Notes: generated from the sequence alone by a model not told the origin. 64,000 nucleotides of DNA from Chromatium okenii (GCF_002958735.1 NZ_PPGH01000034.1:248001-312000), one strand, 5' to 3'; counted from the stretch's first letter, positions 10,670 to 20,493 are shown. A program made the numbers and translations.

Positions 10670-11106
10670 GGCAGCGAGACTCCAACTGTTGTTGTGGTCT
10701 GGCATTGATCGCCGGACGTTGCACACAAACGCACACCCTCGCGTCCACCAGCGCAGGCTTTTTCGCTGACTGCATCCAAAGTGAGATGCGCGTAATTGAG
10801 CGCCCGCAGCAGCATCGGTAAATTGATGCCGGTCAATACCCGCACTTGCTCGCGCTGTGCCAATAATCGCAACGCAACATTTGCTGGAGTTGCGCCAAAT
10901 AAGTCGGTCAAAATTAATACGCCAGCGCCTTGATCGACTTCCGCGATACAACGCAGCCCTTCTGTAATCAGGGTTTCGCATGGCGTGTCGTTAATCACTT
11001 CGAGCGTTTCTACATTGCTGGGATAGGTTCCAAGCACGTCAGCGGCAACGCGAAGCAAACCGCCAGCCAGCGGACAGTGGGTGATCAGCACAATTCCCAC
11101 CGTCAT
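10666..11106 (-). CDS. PTS EIIA component of the mannose type
   Basis: The product is a 146-residue single EIIA(Man) domain. The active-site His is near the N terminus (GIVLITHCPLAGGLLRVA), and ILTDLFGATPANVALRLL is the conserved region that follows. There is no fused EIIB and no partner permease, so as in other proteobacteria with the rapZ-EIIA-ptsH-ptsI order it probably acts in regulation rather than sugar uptake. The last 30 residues (ACAGGREGVRLCATSG and onward) are less conserved. Both ends overlap neighbours by four bases. Confidence 0.88.
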   Translation of the reverse strand: MTVGIVLITHCPLAGGLLRVAADVLGTYPSNVETLEVINDTPCETLITEGLRCIAEVDQGAGVLILTDLFGATPANVALRLLAQREQVRVLTGINLPMLLRALNYAHLTLDAVSEKACAGGREGVRLCATSGDQCQTTTTVGVSLP

Positions 11107-11963
11107 GGCAATTCTCGATGCCGCACGATCACCTGATGACCGGCCTGTTCAAAATCCCGACGCAGCGTTTCGACCATGTACACCGAGCGGTGTTGACCGC
11201 CGGTGCAACCGATGGCGATGGTCAAATAACTGCGTCCGTCGGTTTCAAATGCGGGAATCCACGCCTGAAGAAAACGTTGAATGTCATCGCGCATCCGCAA
11301 CACGTCGGGATGCGCTTCTAAAAAATCTACCACCAGAGGATCGCGTCCGGTCAGTGGTTTCAGTTGCGGTTGCCAATGCGGATTGGGTAAACAGCGCACA
11401 TCAAACACAAAATCAACGTCTTGCGGAACGCCGTGTTTGAAACCGAATGATTGCAGCAGCATTGACACTTTCGGTGAGGCGCTGCCGACCAGCCAGCCAC
11501 GCACCCGATCACGCAGTTCGTGCACATTGGTTTGCGTGGTGTCGATGCACATTGCGGCGCAGTGGCGAATCGGTTCCAGCAGTTCGCGCTCCAGCGCAAT
11601 CGCCTCGCTGAGTGAACGGTCGCCGCGTGTTAACGGATGTTTGCGGCGAGTTTCGCTAAACCGGCGGATCAACGTTTCGGTCTGCGTATCAAGGAATAAC
11701 AATTGACAATCAATGCCTTTTGTTTGCGCAGTGGCGATTAATTCCGGCAGCAAGCGCAGTTCATCTGGATTGGTGCGAGCGTCTACGCCAACGGCGACGT
11801 GCGTGAATTTGGCATCCAATGTGGCTTGCCCTAATCCCAGCACCAAATCTTTCAGTAAAAAGAGCGGTAGATTGTCGATGCAGTAATAGCTCAGGTCTTC
11901 AAGTGTATGTAATGCAACACTTTTTCCTGAGCCAGAAAGTCCACTGAGAATAACCAGTTTCAT
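11103..11963 (-). CDS. rapZ: RNase adapter protein RapZ
   Basis: RapZ is a GTP/ATP-binding RNA-binding protein; in E. coli it delivers the GlmZ small RNA to RNase E and so tunes glucosamine-6-phosphate synthase. The Walker A motif is ILSGLSGSGKSVALHTLEDL at the N terminus. The C-terminal domain includes FGFKHGVPQDVDFVFDVRCL and IAIGCTGGQHRSVYMVETL, both family signatures. It has 286 residues and is intact. Its stop overlaps the EIIA start. The hprK-rapZ-EIIA-ptsH order is typical of proteobacteria with a regulatory PTS. Confidence 0.93.
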   Translation of the reverse strand: MKLVILSGLSGSGKSVALHTLEDLSYYCIDNLPLFLLKDLVLGLGQATLDAKFTHVAVGVDARTNPDELRLLPELIATAQTKGIDCQLLFLDTQTETLIRRFSETRRKHPLTRGDRSLSEAIALERELLEPIRHCAAMCIDTTQTNVHELRDRVRGWLVGSASPKVSMLLQSFGFKHGVPQDVDFVFDVRCLPNPHWQPQLKPLTGRDPLVVDFLEAHPDVLRMRDDIQRFLQAWIPAFETDGRSYLTIAIGCTGGQHRSVYMVETLRRDFEQAGHQVIVRHRELP

Positions 11964-12016
11964 AGATGTGGCTTCACATCAGGCTTAAAACGAAGAGCGC
12001 AGCGTGATCGAACAAA

Positions 12017-12982
12017 TCAGCGCAGCGCCATAGGTGGATCGGATTGGTCAACGTCAATCGCTCGCGCTTGGCGATTGGTGAAATCCTCGCTCGCATCGTA
12101 GCCGCGAATGCGCAGAATCTGATGGCGCACTGCGGCTTCAACCAAAATGGCGAGATTGCGTCCGGGCGCGACCGGCATCAACACTTTCGGAACCGTGACT
12201 TCGAGGATGTTGGCGATGGTGAGGCTGCCAGTGAGTCGATCAATACAGGCGAGCTGCTGTTGATCAAGTGGCTGTAAGTCGATAATAAGATTGAGTGTTT
12301 TGCTGCGTAACACTGCACCTTCACCGAACATGGCGCGAATGTTGAGAATGCCCAACCCGCGCACTTCCAGAAAATCCCGCAGCAATTCTGGGCAAGTGCC
12401 CTCGAGTACATCTGGCGCAATGCGGGCGAAACGCGGCGCGTCGTCGGCGATCAGACGATGACCGCGAGTAATCAGCTCCAGCGCCAGCTCACTTTTTCCC
12501 ACTGCCGGATTGCCGATCAACAGCACGCCCATTCCCAGCACTTCGATAAATACGCCGTGGAGCGTTTTGCGTTCGGCGAGCGCGTGAGTCAGAAAATAGC
12601 GCAGATGGTTAATCAAATCTTGGTCGATGAGCGTGGAGGCGAGCAGCGGCGTTTGGGTGCGCTCGGCGGCTGCGAGCAGTGCGGCATCGGGCATGACACC
12701 ATCGGTAAAAATCACTGCGGCGGGATGATCGGAAAATAGTTTTTCCACCGTGTCGGCAAACGCATTTGTACCCAGCGCACTTAAATACGTTTGTTCCTGC
12801 TGACCGATGATTTGTAACCGATTGGGATGAATACAGTTGAGCGAGCCAATTAAAGATTGGCGCGTTTGCTCCGGCCCAATCCCCCGCAATGAACGCGGCA
12901 TATCCGGTTCTGCCGTCACCCAATGGAGTTTGAGCTGGGTTCCAGTTTGCGCGATGAGAGCTTGCAGGCTATCAATCATCAC
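12017..12982 (-). CDS. hprK: HPr kinase/phosphorylase
   Basis: HprK phosphorylates and dephosphorylates the regulatory serine of HPr, coupling the PTS to metabolic state. The C-terminal kinase domain has the P-loop (GNPAVGKSELALELI, about residue 155), the following acidic motif (LIADDAPRF) and the HprK signature LEVRGLGILNIRAMFG. The length of 321 residues is normal. The GTG at 12982 overlaps the ptsN stop (GTGA); the next codon is ATG and may be the true start. ptsH with the target serine lies three genes away. Confidence 0.93.
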   Translation of the reverse strand: MMIDSLQALIAQTGTQLKLHWVTAEPDMPRSLRGIGPEQTRQSLIGSLNCIHPNRLQIIGQQEQTYLSALGTNAFADTVEKLFSDHPAAVIFTDGVMPDAALLAAAERTQTPLLASTLIDQDLINHLRYFLTHALAERKTLHGVFIEVLGMGVLLIGNPAVGKSELALELITRGHRLIADDAPRFARIAPDVLEGTCPELLRDFLEVRGLGILNIRAMFGEGAVLRSKTLNLIIDLQPLDQQQLACIDRLTGSLTIANILEVTVPKVLMPVAPGRNLAILVEAAVRHQILRIRGYDASEDFTNRQARAIDVDQSDPPMALR

Positions 12983-13437
12983 GAGTCAGAAATGTTGAGT
13001 GCTTGCAACAGCCCCGACGGGGAATCGGCTTGCCGCAAGCGTTCACGAATACTGGGATCGCTGAAGCGACCAGCCAGTTGTGCAAGCAGGCGCAGATGCT
13101 CATCATTTGCTGCTTCCGGCGCAAGCAGAGCAAACGCCAAATCCACCGGTTCATCACTATCAGCGCCGTCATAATCAATGCCGCGTTGCAACTGCACCAG
13201 TGCGCCAATGACTTCGGTGACATCTTTGGTGCGGGCATGAGGCAAAGCAATGCCATGACCTAAAGCTGTGCTGCCTAGCCGTTCGCGCTCTAACAGGCGT
13301 TCAAACACCACTTCAGCATCTAGGCGCGGATGGGCGCTGGCTAAAAGCTGCGCGAGAATTTCGAGCAACCGTTTTTTGCTGGTAATTTCAAGACCACAAA
13401 TCACGCGGGTCTCGTTAATCAAATCTGTGCTTAACAT
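12979..13437 (-). CDS. ptsN: Nitrogen-related PTS component EIIA(Ntr), PtsN
   Basis: PtsN is the terminal phospho-acceptor of the nitrogen PTS and in E. coli regulates potassium uptake and other processes by protein contacts. The active His is in LGHGIALPHARTKDVTE; the N terminus is MLSTDLINETRVICGLEITS, which fixes the start at 13437 rather than further upstream. The 152-residue length fits. The gene lies between hpf and hprK, downstream of rpoN, as in many proteobacteria. A hairpin with a T-run precedes it and may limit read-through from hpf. Confidence 0.92.
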   Translation of the reverse strand: MLSTDLINETRVICGLEITSKKRLLEILAQLLASAHPRLDAEVVFERLLERERLGSTALGHGIALPHARTKDVTEVIGALVQLQRGIDYDGADSDEPVDLAFALLAPEAANDEHLRLLAQLAGRFSDPSIRERLRQADSPSGLLQALNISDS

Positions 13438-13531
13438 GACGCCAAGTCCGAGTATTTGTGAACGCAGCCGAGGCGAGTTCAACTCGCCGAGTGACTGCCG
13501 CTGCTGGCGCTCATCGATCCGAAATCCTGAT

Positions 13532-13574
13532 AAAAAACACCTCGAATGGCGCATCACACTGCCGCTCGAGGTGT
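13532..13574 (-). terminator. Rho-independent terminator or attenuator between hpf and ptsN
   Basis: A perfect 9-bp stem (ACACCTCGA at 13537-13545 with TCGAGGTGT at 13566-13574) encloses a 20-base loop. Read on the minus strand it is followed by six T. It sits about 50 bp past the hpf stop and about 95 bp before ptsN. Confidence 0.7.
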
Positions 13575-13627
13575 CGAGTATTTGCGTTGTCAAGCATTCT
13601 GTATTCAGAACATCAACGCAACCGAGA

Positions 13628-13951
13628 CTATTCCTCTGTCTCGATCATCTTCGCAGCATTGCCACGGTGATTGCCCTTCTTCTCTTTATAGCGCAGCACC
13701 TGACGATCTAACTTGTCGATCAGGGCATCAATCGCCGCATACATGTCTTCATGGGTCGCATCAGCAAAGATGGTGCCGCCGTTGATATGCAGCGTCGCTT
13801 CAACCTTCTGTTCGAGTTTTTCCACGGTGAGAACCACGTGGGCGTTGATGACGTGGTCGAAATGGCGCGACAGGCGCTCGAGTTTGTTCTCGACATAACT
13901 TTTGAGGGCGTCAGTGATGTCGATGTGATGACCCGTCAAATTAATCTGCAT
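13628..13951 (-). CDS. hpf: Ribosome hibernation promoting factor, short form
   Basis: This 107-residue protein binds the 30S subunit and inactivates ribosomes in stationary phase. The beta-alpha-beta fold is visible as MQINLTGHHIDITDALKSYV, then HINGGTIFADATHEDMYAAI and LIDKLDRQVLRYKEKK. It lacks the C-terminal dimerisation domain of long HPF, so it is the short gammaproteobacterial type. It lies 30 bp behind rpoN, the usual position. Confidence 0.93.
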   Translation of the reverse strand: MQINLTGHHIDITDALKSYVENKLERLSRHFDHVINAHVVLTVEKLEQKVEATLHINGGTIFADATHEDMYAAIDALIDKLDRQVLRYKEKKGNHRGNAAKMIETEE

Positions 13952-13981
13952 TTTCTCGCTCCTTAAAATTCAAACAGCCTG

Positions 13982-15463
13982 CTAATTCAGACGTTTGCGC
14001 TCATTCGAGGGTGGGATGCCCATAGCCTCGCGGTATTTGGCGACGGTTCGGCGCGCAACCTTGATCCCCTGATCAGCCAAATCCTTGGCAATTTTATCGT
14101 CACTCAAGGGCTTTCTGGTGGACTCTAATGCAATCAGTTTGCGAATCAGGGCACGGATCGCGGTAGACGAACATTCGCCGCCAGAGGCGGTGTTGACATG
14201 CGAAGAGAAAAAGTATTTGAACTCAAAGGTTCCGCGTGGTGTGTGCATATATTTCTGCGTCGTCACCCGCGACACGGTGGATTCATGTAGCTCTAACGCC
14301 TCAGCAATGTCACGTAAAATCATCGGGCGCATTCCTTCATCGCCCTGTTCAAAAAAATCCTGTTGCATTTCAACGATTTTTGCGCCGACGCGCAGCACCG
14401 TTTCATTGCGACTGACCAAACTTTTAATAAACCACCGCGCTTCCTGCAAGTGACTTTTCAAAATGCTGCCGTCAGCACTTTGATCGCTGCGGCGAATCAA
14501 ATTGAGATATTCAGCGTTAACGCGCAGTTTGGGCGTTGCCTCGGCGTTGAGTTCGACATACCAACGCCCTTCTGCTTTGCGCACAAATACGTCGGGGACA
14601 ATGTATTCCGCTGGCGCAGTTTCGATCACCGAACCTGGACGCGGTTGCAGCGACCGAATTAGCGCCAGCGCCTCAGTCACTTCATTTTCAGTTGCTTCGC
14701 ACAGCCGCATTAGCGCATTCACATCTTTGCGCGGCAACGCCTCAAAACCATTGTGGCAAATCTGAATTGCCAATTGGCGTGATGGCATTTCTATTGGCAA
14801 CTGCCGCAATTGAATCAATAAACATTCCTGTAAATCCCGCGCTCCCACGCCGGAGGGATCAAGTGATTGCACACGATAAATCAGCGTTTGCACGTCTTCC
14901 GCTGCAACACTCGGATCATCAATTGTCAGAAATAAATCAGGAACATCGCTGCGCAGATAACCATCCGCATCAATTGCGTCAATAATGGTTTGCGCAATCA
15001 TAAAATCGCGTTCATTCAAGCGACTGAGATTGAGCTGCCACGCCAGATGATCGTGCAAAGACAGCGGACGACTTTGCTGGGTAAGCGGATCAAAATCGGC
15101 ATCGGTATCGCTGCCTTGCCCAGTCGTTGGCAAATAGCTGTCGTAAACATCATCCCATTGAATATCCACCGGTAATTCATCCGGCATATCGTTTGACGCT
15201 GCCGAAACCTCTTGATCGACCCGCGCTTCTTCGCGGTACTCCGGCTCGCTGTCAGTGGTCGGTGCCAGCCGCATATCGCTCATTTCATTGGCAATAAACC
15301 GCTCGGTCTCGTCGCCTTCTTCCAACATCAAATTGGAATCAAGGACTTCCTGAATCTCTTTCTGGAGTTCGAGCGCAGACAATTGCAACAGTTTGATCGC
15401 CTGCTGCAATTGCGGCGTCATCGTGAGATGTTGACCAAGACGAAGCTGAATCGTTTGCTTCAT
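13982..15463 (-). CDS. rpoN: RNA polymerase sigma-54 factor
   Basis: Sigma-54 directs polymerase to -24/-12 promoters and needs enhancer-binding activators. Region I is glutamine- and leucine-rich (MKQTIQLRLGQHLTMTPQLQ), an acidic region II follows (about residues 50-120), and the C-terminal DNA-binding part ends with the RpoN box (ARRTVAKYREAMGIPPS). It has 493 residues and an intact frame. The 168 bp between it and the upstream lptB stop probably hold its own promoter. No sigma-54 activator gene is present in the window. Confidence 0.95.
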   Translation of the reverse strand: MKQTIQLRLGQHLTMTPQLQQAIKLLQLSALELQKEIQEVLDSNLMLEEGDETERFIANEMSDMRLAPTTDSEPEYREEARVDQEVSAASNDMPDELPVDIQWDDVYDSYLPTTGQGSDTDADFDPLTQQSRPLSLHDHLAWQLNLSRLNERDFMIAQTIIDAIDADGYLRSDVPDLFLTIDDPSVAAEDVQTLIYRVQSLDPSGVGARDLQECLLIQLRQLPIEMPSRQLAIQICHNGFEALPRKDVNALMRLCEATENEVTEALALIRSLQPRPGSVIETAPAEYIVPDVFVRKAEGRWYVELNAEATPKLRVNAEYLNLIRRSDQSADGSILKSHLQEARWFIKSLVSRNETVLRVGAKIVEMQQDFFEQGDEGMRPMILRDIAEALELHESTVSRVTTQKYMHTPRGTFEFKYFFSSHVNTASGGECSSTAIRALIRKLIALESTRKPLSDDKIAKDLADQGIKVARRTVAKYREAMGIPPSNERKRLN

Positions 15464-15631
15464 TGGAGCGTGGATGCGTCTGAAAAATCTCGTGGAGAGG
15501 TAGCGATCATTCGGTTGGTGGTACAGGCAATTGGCGTTTCATATTTAGCAAATTCTAACATGGAACATCCTGTTCAGTCGGTTGTTGACAACGATTATCA
15601 CTGCGTATCGCGCCAGCGCAAACCGCTCGAT

Positions 15632-16354
15632 TTACATTGAAAAATCAGCGCCGAGATACACGTCGCGGACGTGCTGATCGGCTAACAATTCGCTCGGCAC
15701 ACCTGCGGCAATCATTGTGCCGTTGTTGATGATGTAGCCCCGGTCGCAAATATCGAGCGTTTCGCGGACGTTATGATCGGTGATGAGTACACCAATGTTG
15801 CGGTCGCGTAAATGCGACACAATCGCTTTGATGTCGCCCACCGCAATTGGATCGACGCCCGCAAAGGGCTCATCCAGCAACATCACGCTCGGATCAACTG
15901 CCAGCGCCCGCGCAATTTCCAACCGTCGCCGTTCCCGCCAGACAAACTCAGCGCCAGCGAGCTGCGACATGCGCAATGCCCAGTTCTTCCAGCAGTTCAT
16001 CGCAGCGCAATTCACGTTGCTGGCGCGTCAAATCGCGGCGCAATTCCAGAATGGCGAGGATGTTGGCGCGAGCAGTGAGTTTGCGAAACACCGACGGTTC
16101 CTGCGCCAAATAGCTCAACCCAGCGCGAGCGCGGCGGTGCATCGGCTGATGCGTCACGTCCTGCCCATTGAGCAAAATGCGCCCTTGATCGACTGCGATT
16201 AACCCGACGATGAGATAAAAACAGGTGGTTTTGCCTGCGCCGTTTGGACCGAGTAAACCCACCACTTCGCCGGGATTCACGCCGACACTGACGCCGCGCA
16301 GCACTTCACGACCGCGATAACCCTTGTGTAATGTTCAGCGCACAGCACGGTCAT
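15632..16354 (-). CDS. lptB: LPS export ABC ATPase LptB, three frameshifts
   Basis: LptB powers extraction of LPS from the inner membrane with LptFG and LptC. Walker A is [19 protein letters not shown] and Walker B is [12 protein letters not shown], with the H-loop in [11 protein letters not shown]. The ABC signature ([18 protein letters not shown]) is recovered only by restoring two bases near 15940 (GGGG to GGG) and 15968 (CC to C). A third loss near 16327 separates the start ATG (16354, MTVLCAEH) from [12 protein letters not shown]. Restored length is 241 residues, exactly as expected, so these are most likely sequence errors. The start overlaps the lptA end. Confidence 0.9.
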
Positions 16355-16877
16355 TCTTCAGCATTTCAGTGGGTTTCGTCGGTGGTTGATCGGGCGTGAT
16401 CGTGATTTTGACGCGCCCGCTGCCGCCAGCGCGGAATTGTGCATGAGCGCGGTCGTAAATAATGCGCTCGCTGGTCAAACGATCTTCGCCCTGAATCAAC
16501 AATCCATCGCCGATTAAAATCAATTCGTCTTTCATCGCGTCGTATTCCATCCGCTTGGCAAACGCCTGAACTTCTCCTTGTTGATCATCAAGTTGCTGGC
16601 GATATTTCACCGGCGCACCCAGCGCGATGATAAAGCGCGGTTGACGATCTTCCTGATGATAAACCGTCACATGCTCGGCATTGAGCCGCAAACTGCCCTG
16701 CGTGACCTGCACATGTCCGACATAAACGCTGGTGCCATCGGCTTCACGCACTTCCACATCATCGGCTTCAATCAACAGCGGCTGCTGCGCATCGGTTTTG
16801 AGCGCCCACGCTGGCGCAAGCCAACTCAGCGCCAGCAGTCCAATAACGATGAACAGAGTTTGACGCGCTCGACTCAT
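16335..16877 (-). CDS. lptA: LPS transport periplasmic protein LptA
   Basis: LptA forms the periplasmic bridge that carries LPS to the outer membrane. MSRARQTLFIVIGLLALSWL-APAWA is a signal peptide. The mature beta-jellyroll begins LIEADDVEVREADGTSVYVG and continues with VTQGSLRLNAEHVTVYH and GDGLLIQGEDRLTSERIIYD, all OstA/LptA motifs. The 180-residue length is normal. As printed, the frame is open from lptC straight through into lptA, but the signal peptide shows an independent start at 16877. Confidence 0.9.
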   Translation of the reverse strand: MSRARQTLFIVIGLLALSWLAPAWALKTDAQQPLLIEADDVEVREADGTSVYVGHVQVTQGSLRLNAEHVTVYHQEDRQPRFIIALGAPVKYRQQLDDQQGEVQAFAKRMEYDAMKDELILIGDGLLIQGEDRLTSERIIYDRAHAQFRAGGSGRVKITITPDQPPTKPTEMLKNDRAVR

Positions 16878-16896
16878 GGTGCATGTCATCCCAGGC

Positions 16897-17507
16897 TCAA
16901 CATGATTTTTCGACGGTGCAAACTGAATGCGCGTATTGCCTTGAAACACGGTGCGACTCGGCTCGCCGTACCACAGTTGCATTCCGTTCGCCGTCAACGT
17001 ATCGCCTTCGCTTTCAATGCGTACCGGCACGGTTGACACTGCCAGCGACTGTTCGCGCCACACGTCAAGCTGTGTCGTAGTCAACTGCGCCGACCGCACC
17101 TGCGCCGTTCCCTGTCGTTCCACGCGCACCTCACCCAGCAATCTGATTTGCTTGCCATCAGCAAACACGATGCCGCTCGCCGAGTGCGCCGTCCACGTCA
17201 CGCCGTTCGGCTGCAACAATTCCACACGCGGTTGATCGAGTTCTGACAGATTTTCCGCAGCAAAATGACGCAGTTCCGCCGCCGCAAACCGCCGATTAAG
17301 TTGACCGTTGGTGTCAGTTTCCACGCCGCTAAACTGGGTCACGACATGATCAGGCAGCCGAGCGCGAATCACGGGCAGCAATTCCGGTGGATGCGTGTGC
17401 AATTGCCACCATGCCAGCACACCGAAAGCAAATCCCGCCATCAACAGCAATTGTCGCTGTGACCAAAGTCGTCGCCGTTCAGTGCGCAGTGCCGCAAACA
17501 TCATCAT
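16897..17507 (-). CDS. lptC: LPS export membrane protein LptC
   Basis: LptC is a bitopic inner-membrane protein that receives LPS from LptB2FG and passes it to LptA. It has a single N-terminal helix (LLLMAGFAFGVLAWWQL) and a periplasmic jellyroll (GQIRLLGEVRVERQG-like strands, GDTLTANGMQLWYGEP). In the given sequence there is no stop before lptA. If the A5 run (T5 on the plus strand at 16906-16910) is really A6, translation ends ...SKKSC with TGA at 16897-16899, giving 203 residues, a usual LptC length. I therefore treat the apparent LptC-LptA fusion as an error. Confidence 0.78.
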
Positions 17508-17518
17508 GCGCAGTCAAT

Positions 17519-18037
17519 TCACGCGAACTGCGCCAGCACGCGATCCAAATTGCCCTGCGCAGAAAGAATAAATTCGCACACTTCCCGCGCTGCGCCGCGA
17601 CCGCCCGGCGATCGAGTGCGCCAATGCGCCAGCTCCAGCACATTTGGATGCGCATCGTGACCGCAATCGCCAGCCCCACGCGGCGCATGATCGGCAAATC
17701 CACAAGGTCATCGCCAACATAAGCAATTTCTGCATCACTGAGCGCCAGCCGTTGTTTCAGTTCTGCATACGCGGGCAATTTGTCTTGATAGCCCTGATAA
17801 ATCTCTGAAATGCCAAGGCTTTCCATGCGCATTTTCACCACTTGCGAACTGCGTCCGGTGATCACTGCCAGCCGCACTCCAGTACTTTGCAGCAGCGTCA
17901 TACCAGACCGTCGCGGGAATAAAACGCCTTGTATTCCTGACCGTCATCGCCGAGATACAGGCTGCCGTCGGTGAGTACGCCATCGACATCGAAAATGACC
18001 AAGCGAATGTGGAAGCGCGGTGGTGTAAATTGTGCAT
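17519..18037 (-). CDS. kdsC: 3-deoxy-D-manno-octulosonate 8-phosphate phosphatase KdsC, three frameshifts
   Basis: This HAD-family phosphatase makes Kdo from Kdo-8-phosphate. The nucleophile motif is LVIFDVDGVLTDGSLYLGDD; the second motif is LAVITGRSS and the acidic motif AYVGDDLVDLPIM. The frame breaks near 18028 (AAA to AA after the start), 17900 (GGG to GG) and 17667 (AA to A). With three bases restored the product is 173 residues and ends LDRVLAQFA. It lies between lptC and kdsD in the usual Kdo/LPS-transport order. Confidence 0.88.
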
Positions 18038-18082
18038 GTTCCGATAACCCCTTGACGGTAAAAAACAATTAACCTGCCAATT

Positions 18083-19099
18083 CTAAACTACGCCAGCCCG
18101 CAGCAGATCGTGCATATTCAACGCGCCAATCACGCGCTGCGCGGCATCAATCACCAGTAAGCTATTGATTGCTTTCGCTTCCATGCAGTGCAGCGCCTCG
18201 GCAGCCAGCGCCTCAGCCGTGATCGTTGTGCACTGGCGCGTCATCACCGTTTCAATCTGCGTCTGATGCACATTCACGCCGCGATCCAACGCTCGCCGCA
18301 AATCGCCGTCGGTGAAAATGCCGATCAATAAACCGTCAGCATCGACGACTGCGCTCATGCCCAAGCCGGTGCGCGACATTTCCTCCAGCGTCGCCAATAA
18401 CGAGGTGCCCAGTGTCACGCTCGGCACATGCTCGCCGCAGTGCATCACGTCGCCAACATGCAGCAATAAACGCCGTCCGAGACTGCCAGCCGGATGCGAC
18501 CGCGCGAAATCTTCAGCGGTAAAGCCGCGCCGTTCCAACAGCGCAATCGCCAACGCATCGCCCATCGCCAAGGTCGCAGTGGTGCTCGCCGTTGGTGCGA
18601 GTCCGAGCGGGCAGGCTTCACTGGTCACACTCACGTCAAGATGTGCGGTGGCTTCTCGCGCCAGCGTTGATTCCGGGCGTCCGGTCAACGCAATCAGTGG
18701 TACGCCGAGGCGTTTAAGTAACGGTAAAATCGTCAAATTTCCGCAGTTTCGCCAGAATTAGAAATCGCCAGCACGACATCGCTAGGCGTAATCATGCCGA
18801 GATCGCCGTGACTGGCTTCGCCGGGGTGAACGAAAAATGCCGGACTGCCGGTACTCGCCAAGGTTGCCGCGAGTTTGCTGCCGATGTGACCGGATTTGCC
18901 CATGCCGAGCACGACAATGCGCCCGGTGCAAGCGAGCATGTACGCGCACGCAGTCACAAATGCTGCATCAATCGTCGCGCAGCGCAGCAACGGCGGCAGC
19001 TTCGGTATCAATCACTGCTCGCGCCAGCGTCTGAAGCTGGGCGGCTTCGGCAGCAGTGAGCGCCAGCGGACGAGTGCCGAGCTGTCGGTGTGCAGTCAT
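18083..19099 (-). CDS. kdsD: D-arabinose 5-phosphate isomerase KdsD, two frameshifts
   Basis: KdsD converts ribulose-5-phosphate to arabinose-5-phosphate, the first committed Kdo precursor. A SIS domain (VVLGMGKSGHIGSKLAATLA, FFVHPGEASHGDLGM, SNSGETAEI) is followed by two CBS domains (GIFTDGDLRRALDRG and the C-terminal LNMHDLLRAGVV). The frame breaks near 18740 (TTTT to TTT) and near 18980, where a GC dinucleotide seems lost. Restored length is about 339 residues from ATG 19097-19099. The pathway partner kdsC is 45 bp downstream. Confidence 0.9.
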
Positions 19100-19198
19100 T
19101 ACAAATCCTGTGATTATTGAAGGAATTAACGCGCTATTTGCCGTTTGGTGCGGCGCGAGCAGATGCGCAAAAATACACCAATCACGGTGGCACTGTCG

Positions 19199-19570
19199 TT
19201 AATGCGGCAGTGCTGGTATTTCATCCGGCACGGTCAGTTCTAAATGCGCCAGCAATAATTCGTTACCACTGATAAGACGGGTGTGTGTGCTGGCGCAAAT
19301 GCTGCAAAACAGCCGGTTCGGAGTGGCGACGGTTTCTGCGCCGCAGTCTTGACAAGCGACGCGAATCGCGGCGGATTCAATCACCAATTCGGCGTGTTCG
19401 GCGCAAGTCCCGACGGCAACGAGCGGATAAGCATGTTGCAGCAACACTGCTTCCACTCCCGACAACGGACCGATTTTCAGCACGATGCGCGTCACGCTGG
19501 TTGCGCCATGTTCAGCAGCAATTTGTGTGACCTGATCGAGTAATGCCTGACACAGTGAAAGCTCGTGCAT
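19199..19570 (-). CDS. hypA: Hydrogenase/urease nickel incorporation protein HypA
   Basis: HypA is a nickel metallochaperone for [NiFe] hydrogenase and, in some species, urease. The start MHELSLCQ provides the nickel-binding His2. The zinc site is CQDCGAETVATPNRLFCSIC, with two CxxC pairs. It has 123 residues; the ATG at 19570 is chosen because His2 must follow Met. No hydrogenase structural gene or other hyp gene is visible here, so the gene stands alone. The 170 bp between it and the following plus-strand gene show nothing recognisable. Confidence 0.9.
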   Translation of the reverse strand: MHELSLCQALLDQVTQIAAEHGATSVTRIVLKIGPLSGVEAVLLQHAYPLVAVGTCAEHAELVIESAAIRVACQDCGAETVATPNRLFCSICASTHTRLISGNELLLAHLELTVPDEIPALPH

Positions 19571-19740
19571 CAATTTGGTATCCGTTGGACTGAGAATTTC
19601 ACCGCCATCGTTCCGCGCTGCAATGCGCTGTGAGCGATGATTATCCTATCAATTACAACTATAACTTTACGGAGGATGCGAGATCAGCTTCATGGTGCGC
19701 TGCGTTACGCTCTAAGCAGATGATTTCTCGCGCAACACAG

Positions 19741-20487
19741 ATGATCAATGACCAATTATCGCGTTACAGCCGCCAAATTCTGCTGCCGAATTTCGGGATC
19801 ACGGGACAAGAGCGGCTACAGGCAGCGCGGGTGCTGATTGTGGGGCTGGGCGGATTAGGTTCGCCAGTGGCGCTGTATTTGGCAGCAGCGGGCGTTGGGC
19901 GATTACTGCTGGCGGATGGTGACACCGTGGAGCTGTCAAATCTGCATCGGCAAATTGTGCACACCACCTCGCGCATCGGAATGCTGAAAGCGCAGTCCGC
20001 GCAGCTGGCGCTGGCAGAACAAAATCCTGAAGTAGAGCTGGTGACGATTGAGCACCGGTTAACGGCAGACAATTTGCCGCCGCTGCTGGCGGAAGTCGAT
20101 GTCGTCGTGGATTGCTGCGACAACTTCGCCACCGTTTTGCGCTCAATGCAGCCTGTGTAGCGGCGCGCGCCCGTTGGTTTCTGGCGCAGTGCTGCGGCTG
20201 GAAGGACAAGTCACCGTCTTTTCTGGTCAGCCCGGCGATCCCTGTTATCGCTGCCTGTATCCTGATTCTGAGGATTTCAACGACGACACCTGCGCCACCA
20301 ACGGCATTCTCGCGCCCATCGCCGGCATTATCGGCAGCACCCAAGCGGCTGAAACGCTGAAATTTTAACCGGCATCGGTACGCCGCTCATTGGGCAACTG
20401 CTGGTGCTGGATGGCTTGACGATGCGCTGGCGCAGTCTGCGTTTACGCGCTGATCCAGCGTGTCCAGTGTGCACTCAACCGCGATGA
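19741..20487 (+). CDS. moeB: MoeB/HesA/ThiF-family adenylyltransferase, about three frameshifts
   Basis: Members of this E1-like family adenylate the C-terminal Gly-Gly of sulfur carriers such as MoaD or ThiS. The N terminus is SRYSRQILLPNFGITGQERL; the ATP loop is VLIVGLGGLGSPVALYLAAAG and the next motif DGDTVELSNLHRQIVH. Zinc cysteines are in GDPCYRCLYP and ACPVCTQPR. The frame breaks near 20134 (CCC to CC), 20170 (a C run) and 20362 (AAAA to AAA). Restored length is 249 residues, the MoeB length. MoeB versus ThiF cannot be decided firmly. The following kinase begins six bases after the stop. Confidence 0.85.
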
Positions 20488-20493
20488 TCGCTA

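Noticed and set aside
16335..17507. A single long reading frame joining LptC and LptA, as if a fusion protein
   Set aside because: LptA has its own signal peptide and ATG at 16877, and adding one A in an A5 run gives LptC a stop at exactly the normal length. The surrounding genes carry many such contractions.
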